DNA of 6,500 bases from Bacteroidales bacterium (GTDB lineage: Bacteria; Bacteroidota; Bacteroidia; Bacteroidales; UBA3824), in contig JAFXMJ010000503.1 in NCBI GenBank assembly GCA_017530465.1, forward strand, positions 1-6,500, given 5' to 3'. The notes under the pieces were generated by a model. That model had not been told where the DNA came from. It ran no database searches and saw only the letters and a list, made by a program, of their open reading frames with translations. Both the position numbers and the translations under genes were made by a program. Position 1 is the first letter of the stretch; every line of letters begins with the position of its first letter. Shown piece by piece: positions 1 through 5,957 of the stretch.

Positions 1-1
1 C

Positions 2-178
2 CACAGACATTCCGACGGCGACGACGGCGGCTCCGATGGCAGCGACTCCGATGGCGGCGGTTCCGACGGTGGTGGTTCCGACGGTGGTGGCTCCGATGGC
101 GGCGGCTCTGATGGCGGCAGCAGCTGTGGAAGTAGTTGCGGAAGTAGTTGCAGCAGTTGCGGCAGCGGCTGTTCTTAG
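2..178 (+). CDS. C-terminal part of a Gly/Ser/Asp-repeat protein or peptide with a five-cysteine tail (5' end outside window)
   Basis: An open frame enters from the left edge and runs 58 codons to a TAG at 176-178. No ATG lies in frame within the window, so the start is upstream. The visible protein begins His-Arg-His, continues with Ser/Asp/Gly-rich sequence and five SDGGG-type units (47-121), and ends SSCGSSCGSSCSSCGSGCS, with cysteine codons at 125, 137, 149, 158 and 170 (spacing x3, x3, x2, x3). Variation between the repeat units falls almost only at third positions of this frame, which supports translation. The gene converges on the radical SAM/SPASM gene and their stop codons overlap. 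Inference: this is the core of a ribosomally made peptide, or the modified tail of a larger protein, acted on by that enzyme. Known Cys-repeat targets of SPASM enzymes (for example ACGX-repeat peptides, recalled from memory) are similar in style. A plain Gly/Ser-rich tail of a membrane or secreted protein is the main alternative. Function is not established. Confidence 0.72.
   Translation, partial: HRHSDGDDGGSDGSDSDGGGSDGGGSDGGGSDGGGSDGGSSCGSSCGSSCSSCGSGCS
47..121 (+). repeat. 15-bp tandem repeat encoding SDGGG units (5 copies)
   Basis: Five 15-base units start at 47, 62, 77, 92 and 107. Units 1 to 4 each encode Ser-Asp-Gly-Gly-Gly; the fifth encodes Ser-Asp-Gly-Gly-Ser. Differences are TCC/TCT, GAT/GAC and GGC/GGT swaps, all synonymous, except one GGC-to-AGC change in the last unit. 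An irregular 12-base pattern based on TGC-GGA-AGT-AGT follows (125-172) and encodes the cysteine tail. Such repeats can change copy number by slippage, so the length of the spacer before the cysteines may vary between strains (inference). Confidence 0.9.
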
Positions 179-1200
179 ACGACTTTCCAGCACTGTGGAT
201 CGGGTGCGTAAAAATCTTGCGAATAACCGTATGCAACTGCGGGGCAGCCACGACAAAAACGCAACAATTCGCATCTACTGCATTTTTCAAAATTGTCATA
301 CCAGCGGTAAAAATTCATTTTTTTGCCGTTAAAAATGTCGTGCATCTTTTCGTCCACAGTTCCAACATAACTCTCAAAACGGCGGCAAGCCATCAGACGT
401 CCGTCCGCCGAAATTGTGAAATGACTGTTACCACAGTGACAACCATCATAAATTGTATGGCTGTCGGCATCAACGGGGATTTTCCACAAGCCTTTTTCGT
501 ATAAATAGAGAATCCAAAGGTGGTCTTTGAGGTTGAAAGTAGTACCGCAGTCTCTGTGTTCATAAAATTTTTGCCAACATTTGTCGAGCAAATCCCGATA
601 GGCAGTAGAGGTGATATGCCATTTGGCTGCGGAATCCTTGTCGGGAGGACAATATCTTGCAAATGAAAATATGTCAACCTTGTGAGCGGCAATTACATCA
701 ATCAAGGGAGGTATTTCGTCGATATTCATTGCGCTTACAGTAGTCATCACCGCACAACGCATACCGGCGGCCTTGATTATCGGTATTTTTTCCAAAGTAA
801 TATCGTATGAACCCTTTTTTCGCAATTGGTCGTGGGTGTCACGAAGTCCGTCAATTGACAGTTGATATTTCTGACAGCCTAAACTATGCATACGAGCGCA
901 GACCTCCTCGTCAAGATGGTATGGATTGCCCATTATCGAAAACGGAATTTGTTTGGAACCAACCAATTCTAATAAATCCCAAAAACGAGGATGCAATATT
1001 GGGTCGCCGCCCGTAATATAAAGATAAGGCAACCTCTTCATACGCTCTGACATATCAAGTATGTTGTCAAGGGTCTTGACAAGCGATTCGAATGGAGTCT
1101 CGACAATTTTGTGATGCGCATCTGCAAATATATAGCAATGTTTGCATCGCTGGTCGCAACGCTCGGTGATATGCCACTGATATGCAAAAAATTTTGACAT
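175..1200 (-). CDS. radical SAM/SPASM domain protein, putative peptide maturase
   Basis: This 341-residue protein is a probable cytoplasmic enzyme that uses S-adenosylmethionine and iron-sulfur clusters to modify a peptide. The radical SAM cluster motif CX3CX2C is at C15, C19 and C22 within ITERCDQRCKHCY. GGDP (64-67) and LSIDG (114-118) match the SAM-binding and barrel motifs. A C-terminal SPASM domain holds C256-x10-G-x4-C272, then C307-x2-C310-x5-C316-x2-C319, then C337, enough for two auxiliary 4Fe-4S clusters; C254 is an additional nearby cysteine. The length fits SPASM peptide maturases. The ATG at 1200 leaves a normal 14-residue lead before the first cluster cysteine; no Shine-Dalgarno is seen, as is usual in Bacteroidota. 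From memory the sequence resembles the SPASM family paired with ACGX-repeat peptides, but I cannot confirm the subfamily. It follows the nqr terminator closely and converges on the Cys-rich frame at 2-178, its likely substrate by context. Alternatives are a maturase for an enzyme (anSME-like) or for a different peptide. Confidence 0.9.
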   Translation of the reverse strand: MSKFFAYQWHITERCDQRCKHCYIFADAHHKIVETPFESLVKTLDNILDMSERMKRLPYLYITGGDPILHPRFWDLLELVGSKQIPFSIMGNPYHLDEEVCARMHSLGCQKYQLSIDGLRDTHDQLRKKGSYDITLEKIPIIKAAGMRCAVMTTVSAMNIDEIPPLIDVIAAHKVDIFSFARYCPPDKDSAAKWHITSTAYRDLLDKCWQKFYEHRDCGTTFNLKDHLWILYLYEKGLWKIPVDADSHTIYDGCHCGNSHFTISADGRLMACRRFESYVGTVDEKMHDIFNGKKMNFYRWYDNFEKCSRCELLRFCRGCPAVAYGYSQDFYAPDPQCWKVV

Positions 1201-1211
1201 AATCGAACAAA

Positions 1212-1253
1212 TAAAAAGGGGCTGTTAAAATGTAATGTATTATAACAGCCCCT
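1212..1253 (-). terminator. intrinsic terminator of the nqr operon
   Basis: A perfect 11-bp inverted repeat, AGGGGCTGTTA (1217-1227) and TAACAGCCCCT (1243-1253), is separated by a 15-base loop. Read on the minus strand the hairpin is followed at once by TTTTTAT (down to 1211), the classic rho-independent form. It begins 33 bases after the nqrF stop codon and lacks a T-run in the plus direction, so it serves minus-strand transcripts. Only 11 bases separate the T-run from the radical SAM start codon, which makes read-through or a promoter within the hairpin relevant for that gene. Confidence 0.9.
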
Positions 1254-1286
1254 AAATACTAATTATTATTCGGAATACCTTATCGA

Positions 1287-2585
1287 TTATCCGCCGAAAT
1301 TATCGAATCTAATCATCTCGTCTTCTACACCGAGAGAGTGCAGGAGGTCGAGCACGGTCTTTGCCATCATCGGCGGACCGCAGAGGTAGTATTCGATGTC
1401 TTCGGGTGCTTCGTGAGCCTTCAGGTAGGTGTCGCCCATTACGGGAGCGATGAAGCCAGGAGTGTACTTGACACCAAGGCTGTCCGCCTTCGGGTCGGGA
1501 CGGTCGAGGGCGAGGTGGAAGTGGAAGTTCGGGAACTCTTTTTCGAGAGCCAAGAAATCGTCCATAAAGAATACCTCGTCGATGGCACGTGCGCCGTAGA
1601 AGTAGTGCATCTCGCGGTCGCGACATTGGCGGGTTTTGAGCATGTGCATAATCTGAGCACGGAGGGGAGCCATGCCGGCGCCGCCGCCCACCCAAATCAT
1701 CTCGCGCTTGGAGTCATATACGGGACGGAACTCGCCGTAAGGACCCGACATCGTTACCTTGTCGCCCGGTTTGAGCGAGAAGATGTACGTGGAGGCAATA
1801 CCACAGGGAACGTCCTGGAACTCAGGACCATTGGGGCACTGATCCTTCGGCTTGAAGGGAGGAGTGGCGATGCGGACAGTCAGGGTGATGATGTCGCCCT
1901 CATCAGGATAGTTCGCCATAGAGTAGGCGCGGATGGTTTCCTCGGTGTTTTTCTGTTTGAGACCAAAGAGACCAAACTTCTTCCATGCGGGGATGTAGAG
2001 GTCGCCGATGAGCGACTTGTCCATATCACGGTCGTAGTCGATGTCGTACTTCGGGATGCGAATCTGAGCGTAAGAACCCGGCTCAAAGTGCATGTGCTCG
2101 CCCGGAGGCAACTGCACCTTAAACTCCTTGATGAACGTTGCAACGTTCTTGTTGGAGATTACCTCACATTCCCATTCCTTGACGCCGAGGATAGATTCGT
2201 CCATCTTCATCTCCATGTCGCCCTTTACCTTGGCCTGACAACCGAGCCTCCAATGGTCCTTAATCTGTTTCCTCGAAAAATGCGGAACCTCCGACGGGAG
2301 AATGTCGCCGCCGCCGCTGATGATTTGGCATTTGCACTGACCGCACGAACCCTTGCCGCCACAGGCGGAGGGAAGGTGGATTTTTTCGTTGGCGAGGGTC
2401 TGCAATACCGAACTGCCCTGCTCAACCTCTACAACCTTGTCGCCGTTGATGGTAATCTTCACCTTGCCGCTCGGGAGGAGTTTTGCCTTTGCAAAAAGCA
2501 ACAGCGCAACAAGCACCAAAACGACTACGAAGAACACGCCCACGGCGGGTAACAATGTTGCTATCATACCGTCTAACAAAATCAT
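1287..2585 (-). CDS. nqrF: Na+-translocating NADH:quinone reductase subunit F
   Basis: NqrF is the NADH-oxidising entry subunit of Na+-NQR, held on the cytoplasmic face by one N-terminal helix (about residues 8-32). A 2Fe-2S ferredoxin domain follows, with ligands C75, C81, C84 and C116 in the CGGKGSCGQC context. A ferredoxin-reductase-like module comes next: RAYS (219-222) for FAD binding, GGGAGMAP (300-307) for NADH binding, CGPPMM (402-407), and the typical aromatic C-terminus FDNFGG. The 432-residue length is slightly above the roughly 408 of the Vibrio protein. It is the last gene of the operon, 38 bases after nqrE, and the terminator follows its stop codon. The ATG at 2585 gives the expected short lead before the membrane helix; an A-rich stretch precedes it and no Shine-Dalgarno is seen. 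No key residue is missing. Confidence 0.97.
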   Translation of the reverse strand: MILLDGMIATLLPAVGVFFVVVLVLVALLLFAKAKLLPSGKVKITINGDKVVEVEQGSSVLQTLANEKIHLPSACGGKGSCGQCKCQIISGGGDILPSEVPHFSRKQIKDHWRLGCQAKVKGDMEMKMDESILGVKEWECEVISNKNVATFIKEFKVQLPPGEHMHFEPGSYAQIRIPKYDIDYDRDMDKSLIGDLYIPAWKKFGLFGLKQKNTEETIRAYSMANYPDEGDIITLTVRIATPPFKPKDQCPNGPEFQDVPCGIASTYIFSLKPGDKVTMSGPYGEFRPVYDSKREMIWVGGGAGMAPLRAQIMHMLKTRQCRDREMHYFYGARAIDEVFFMDDFLALEKEFPNFHFHLALDRPDPKADSLGVKYTPGFIAPVMGDTYLKAHEAPEDIEYYLCGPPMMAKTVLDLLHSLGVEDEMIRFDNFGG

Positions 2586-2623
2586 TTTTGTCGATATTTT
2601 TTTATAAGTTTAACTTCCGTTGA

Positions 2624-3244
2624 TTAAAGTTTGATGCCCATGAACGACATGAACGCCATTGCCATCAAGCCACAGACGATGAACGCGATGCCTACGCCTT
2701 TGAGCGGTGCGGGTACATTGGAGTAAGAAATCTTCTCCCTGATAGCCGCCATCAGCACAATTGCGATAAACCAGCCGATGCCCGCGCCAAGCGCATATAC
2801 GAGAGCCAATCCGAGGCCGCCAGCCATAGAGCCAGCCTGCACGTCAAATGCCTTCTGCTGCATGAACAAGGACGCACCCATGATGGCGCAGTTGACGGCA
2901 ATCAAAGGCAAGAAAATACCCAGCTGTCCGTACAACGCGGGGGCAAACTTCTCCACTACCATCTCCACCAACTGTACGATGGCGGCGATTACGGCGATGA
3001 ACATGATGAACGAGAGGAAACTCAGGTCAACGCCCTCTACGAGTGCATTGGCTTTGAGGATGCAGTTTTCGAGGAGGTAGTTGACGGGCACTGTTACCAG
3101 CAACACGAAAACAACTGCCAAACCTAATCCGACAGAAGTCTTGACGGTCTTGGAGACAGCAAGATAAGAGCACATTCCGAGGAACGACGCAAATATCATG
3201 TTGTCGATGAAAATCGATTTTATAAATAGATTCAATGCTTCCAT
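2624..3244 (-). CDS. nqrE: Na+-translocating NADH:quinone reductase subunit E
   Basis: This 206-residue integral membrane subunit of Na+-NQR has about six hydrophobic helices and is homologous to NqrD and to RnfA. C25 (in FLGMCSYLAVS) and C119 (in LIAVNCAIMGA) lie in two half-helices. By family knowledge these two cysteines, with the matching pair in NqrD, bind the intramembrane 2Fe-2S cluster that carries electrons from the NqrF side to NqrC. The length matches the family (about 198 in Vibrio). The gene lies 31 bases after nqrD and 38 before nqrF in one transcription unit. The start ATG is preceded by an A-rich sequence rather than a Shine-Dalgarno. Confidence 0.97.
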   Translation of the reverse strand: MEALNLFIKSIFIDNMIFASFLGMCSYLAVSKTVKTSVGLGLAVVFVLLVTVPVNYLLENCILKANALVEGVDLSFLSFIMFIAVIAAIVQLVEMVVEKFAPALYGQLGIFLPLIAVNCAIMGASLFMQQKAFDVQAGSMAGGLGLALVYALGAGIGWFIAIVLMAAIREKISYSNVPAPLKGVGIAFIVCGLMAMAFMSFMGIKL

Positions 3245-3275
3245 TTTCTGATGTGTCTAATTAAAGGTTCAACAA

Positions 3276-3899
3276 TTATTTTTCTTGCAATTCCTTCATC
3301 TTGGACCTCTGAATCCATATTACGACACCTATTAATATAAGTGCCATCGGAGGATTGAGCATGAATCCGCAGTTTTCGTAGCCGATGCTGTAGAAGCCTT
3401 GGGGAATTATCTGGAAGCCCATCAGCTGGCCAGAGCCAAACAGCTCGCGCACGAATGCAACGATTACGAGAATAAGGCCGTAGCCCAAGCCGTTGCCGAT
3501 GCCGTCGAGGAGCGCGGGAAGGGGCTTGTTGCCGAGTGCGAATGCCTCCAAGCGACCCATCACGATACAGTTGGTGATAATCAAGCCGATATATACCGAG
3601 AGAGCCTTGTCGAGTTCGTACATGAACGCCTTCAGCACTTGGTCAACCAAGATAACGAGGAACGAAACCACCATCAACTGCACGATGATACGGATACGCG
3701 ACGGGATGGTGTTGCGGAGGAGAGAGATGATGAGATTGGAAAGAGCCGTAACGACGGTAACGGAAATCGCCATGACAATGGCCGGTTCCAACTTGACCGT
3801 AACGGCAAGAGCCGAACAGATACCCAACACCTGCACGGTAATCGGGTTGTTGAGGTTCAGCGGATTCTTGATGAGTTCTATGTTTTTTGTCTGTGCCAT
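3276..3899 (-). CDS. nqrD: Na+-translocating NADH:quinone reductase subunit D
   Basis: This 207-residue membrane subunit of Na+-NQR is the partner and paralogue of NqrE, with about six transmembrane segments. C28 (in QVLGICSALAVT) and C111 (in IITNCIVMGRLEAFA) are the two predicted ligands that it contributes to the shared NqrD/NqrE 2Fe-2S cluster. The polar start (residues 1-19) includes KNPLNLNNPI, typical of NqrD. The C-terminus is charged and lies outside the membrane. Only five bases separate it from the end of nqrC, so translational coupling is likely. No anomaly is seen. Confidence 0.97.
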   Translation of the reverse strand: MAQTKNIELIKNPLNLNNPITVQVLGICSALAVTVKLEPAIVMAISVTVVTALSNLIISLLRNTIPSRIRIIVQLMVVSFLVILVDQVLKAFMYELDKALSVYIGLIITNCIVMGRLEAFALGNKPLPALLDGIGNGLGYGLILVIVAFVRELFGSGQLMGFQIIPQGFYSIGYENCGFMLNPPMALILIGVVIWIQRSKMKELQEK

Positions 3900-3904
3900 G
3901 ATGA

Positions 3905-4660
3905 TTAATCGTTAACGTTATTGTTATTAACGGCGGCCACGGGTGCAGCTGCTGCGGTCTTGCCGAGCGATTGCTTGAAGCCTTCGTATTTCTTGAGACA
4001 ATCGTTTACCATGGCCTCCACACCGTTGGAAGTCATTGTGGAGCCGGTGATGGCGTCGATGCCGTGCTTGGGGTCCTTGCTTGCGTCGCCCTTGTAAATC
4101 TTGACGCCAACAAAATTGCCGCCCTCCGACATCACCTTGCCGTTGAACTGATTGGACCAATTGGGGTTGGTCATCTCCGCGCCGAGACCAGGAGTCTCGC
4201 CCGCGTGGTCAAATACAACACCGTCGATGGTATTGAAGTCGTTTTTCAACGAAACGAAGCCCCAAATCCTGTCCCAGAGGCCTGCGCCGTCGATGGGGAC
4301 GATGTACTTTTGTTCGCCGTTGTTGTTGAAGACGAGCACGGGATACTTGTCGACGTTCTCAAATTTGCCCGACTTAGAAGCGAGCGCGGACGCAGCCTTG
4401 AAAGCGTCGTCCAGATTGCCCGACTTTGCGCCGTTGGCATCTACCAAGAAGCCTTCGGTAACATATTTTTTGAAGTCTGCGCTTACGTCCTCGCCAGCCT
4501 GGACGCCGGCAGATTTGAGGATGCTTGCGCGGTTGGCGTTTTCCTCGTTGGCAATCTGACGGGATTTCAAGCCCTGCGATACCAACGTCAATGCGGCAGC
4601 CACTACAACAACCATTATTGCAGAATAGACCACCGTGTAACCGTTACTTTGTGTATTCAT
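3905..4660 (-). CDS. nqrC: Na+-translocating NADH:quinone reductase subunit C, covalent FMN subunit
   Basis: This 251-residue subunit has one N-terminal membrane helix (about 8-29) and a soluble periplasmic FMN-binding domain. GAGLW (125-129) and HAGETPGLGAEM (152-163) are conserved domain motifs. The flavinylation site reads DAITGSTMTS (202-211), so FMN should be joined by a phosphoester bond to T208. This is a TGST form of the usual SGAT motif. The attachment enzyme, an ApbE-type flavin transferase, is not encoded in the window. A low-complexity Ala- and Asn-rich tail (about 236-251) ends the protein and probably has no catalytic role. The gene lies 27 bases after nqrB and 5 before nqrD. 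Confidence 0.96.
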   Translation of the reverse strand: MNTQSNGYTVVYSAIMVVVVAAALTLVSQGLKSRQIANEENANRASILKSAGVQAGEDVSADFKKYVTEGFLVDANGAKSGNLDDAFKAASALASKSGKFENVDKYPVLVFNNNGEQKYIVPIDGAGLWDRIWGFVSLKNDFNTIDGVVFDHAGETPGLGAEMTNPNWSNQFNGKVMSEGGNFVGVKIYKGDASKDPKHGIDAITGSTMTSNGVEAMVNDCLKKYEGFKQSLGKTAAAAPVAAVNNNNVND

Positions 4661-4687
4661 CTTTATTCTTCGTTTAATGGTTATTAA

Positions 4688-5884
4688 TTAGTTTTTTTGA
4701 GCTGCAACTTTTGCCCTATTGAGCCTACGCTTAACATTCTGACGTACAACGATATGGTCGATAAGCGGTGCGCAAACGTTCATCAAGAGGATTGCCAACA
4801 TAACGCCTTCGGGGAAAGCGGGGTTGACAACGCGTACCAAGATTGCAACAACGCCAATCAAGAAACCATAAATCCATTTGCCAGTCTCGGTCTGAGCGGC
4901 CGTTACGGGGTCGGTTGCCATGAATACGATACCGAATGCAAAACCGCCGAGCAACAAGTGAGACCAGAAAGGAATCTGAGTGTAGGACGATTCACCAAAG
5001 ATATTGAGCAACAAGCCCATACCCAAAACGCCCAAAACGCCTGAAACCATAATCTTCCAACTTGCAACGCCAGTCCAGATGAGGATTACTGCGCCAATCA
5101 AAATGCAGAGCGTAGAAGTCTCGCCTATCGAACCGGGCATATAGCCGAGGAACATATCGAGGATAGAGAGGGGCTCCTTGCCAACTGTAAGAGCGTCGAA
5201 TGCAGTGCCGTGAGCGAGTTCGCCGAGGGGAGTTGCGCCGGAGAAACCGTCAACAACCTTTGTACCTTCGTCGCCAAGACCAGCAACCCAAACCTTGTCG
5301 CCGGACATCTTGCCGGGATAAGCGAAGAAAAGGAATGCGCGAGCCAAGAGAGCGGGGTTCACGATGTTCATACCCGTGCCGCCAAACACTTCCTTGCCAA
5401 TCAATACGGCAAACATTGTGGCGATGGCAACCATCCAGAGCGGACAATCTACGGGCACAATCATCGGAATCAAGAGGCCAGTAGCGAGGAAACCCTCGTT
5501 GACCTGCTCCTTGCGGATTTGAGCAAACATAAATTCGAGGAACAAGCCCGAAATGTAACTTACTGCGATGATGGGCAGCACCTGACCAAGACCGTAGAAC
5601 AAGTTGCAGAAGAATCCGGCTTCTTCGCCGGTCATAGCGTGATGCCAATAGCCAACGTTCCACATTCCGAAAAAGAGCGCGGGCAGCAACGCGATAATCA
5701 CCATCGTGATAGTGCGTTTCAGATCTACCGCATCGCGGATGTGCGCACCCTTTGCGCCAGTCGTCTCGTTGGGCACAAAGAGGAACGACTCAAACGCCTC
5801 GAAAGTGGATTTGAGTTTCGGGTGCTTGCCACCCTCCTCAAAATTAGGCTTTATCTTGTCTAAATACTTTCTTAAAGCTTTCAT
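4688..5884 (-). CDS. nqrB: Na+-translocating NADH:quinone reductase subunit B, covalent FMN and quinone-site subunit
   Basis: This 398-residue, mostly hydrophobic subunit forms the main membrane core of Na+-NQR and, by family knowledge, carries the Na+ path, riboflavin and the quinone site. The N-terminal lead (MKALRKYLDKIKPNF) and GAHIRDAVDLKR (about 46-57) are typical. The flavinylation motif DGFSGAT places covalent FMN on T218. NEGFLATGLLIP (129-140) and FGGTGMNIVNPALL (167-180) are conserved core stretches. I chose the ATG at 5884. The frame is open up to an ATG at 5935, but the extra 17 residues are encoded by A/T-rich intergenic repeat and do not fit the family start. The gene follows nqrA by 73 bases, the longest gap within the operon. 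Confidence 0.96.
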   Translation of the reverse strand: MKALRKYLDKIKPNFEEGGKHPKLKSTFEAFESFLFVPNETTGAKGAHIRDAVDLKRTITMVIIALLPALFFGMWNVGYWHHAMTGEEAGFFCNLFYGLGQVLPIIAVSYISGLFLEFMFAQIRKEQVNEGFLATGLLIPMIVPVDCPLWMVAIATMFAVLIGKEVFGGTGMNIVNPALLARAFLFFAYPGKMSGDKVWVAGLGDEGTKVVDGFSGATPLGELAHGTAFDALTVGKEPLSILDMFLGYMPGSIGETSTLCILIGAVILIWTGVASWKIMVSGVLGVLGMGLLLNIFGESSYTQIPFWSHLLLGGFAFGIVFMATDPVTAAQTETGKWIYGFLIGVVAILVRVVNPAFPEGVMLAILLMNVCAPLIDHIVVRQNVKRRLNRAKVAAQKN

Positions 5885-5887
5885 TTT

Positions 5888-5957
5888 AATAATTATGATT
5901 TTTCGATTTTTGATTTTCGATTGACAAATTGTCAATTGTCAATTTTCAACTGTCAAT
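5888..5957 (-). repeat. degenerate heptanucleotide repeat tract between nqrA and nqrB
   Basis: Read on the minus strand, the nqrA-nqrB gap is built largely of 7-base units. The first group is AATTGAC, AGTTGAA, AATTGAC, AATTGAC. An 8-base unit AATTTGTC follows, then AATCGAA, AATCAAA, AATCGAA, AAATCAT and AATTATT before the start codon. It contains the perfect dyad TTGACAAATTGTCAA at 5921-5935. It resembles short A/T-rich heptamer repeats recalled from other Bacteroidota intergenic regions. The role is unknown; the A-rich end near 5885-5900 may aid ribosome loading on nqrB. Confidence 0.75.

Noticed and set aside
47..121. RTX-type calcium-binding repeats, suggested by the Gly/Asp richness
   Set aside because: The unit is five residues (SDGGG), not the nine-residue GGxGxDxxx pattern, and no hydrophobic position is present.
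36..332. A 98-codon plus-strand frame starting MAATPMAAVPTVV
   Set aside because: It is the wrong frame of the SDGGG repeat region. Repeat variation is synonymous in the frame ending at 178, not here, and this frame runs on into antisense of the radical SAM gene.
1217..1253. The hairpin after nqrF as a riboswitch or small RNA
   Set aside because: A simple perfect stem with a G+C-rich base and a trailing T-run is fully explained as an intrinsic terminator; no extra conserved structure is visible.
1338..2552. A 404-codon plus-strand open frame opposite nqrF
   Set aside because: It lies fully antisense to nqrF, whose cofactor motifs are all intact. The translation is His/Val/Glu-rich with no recognisable domain. 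It looks like a by-product of nqrF codon bias.
5885..5935. A 17-residue N-terminal extension of NqrB from the ATG at 5935
   Set aside because: It is encoded by the A/T-rich heptamer tract, gives a Lys/Ile-rich peptide unlike the family, and the internal start MKALRKYLDKIKPNF matches the usual NqrB N-terminus.
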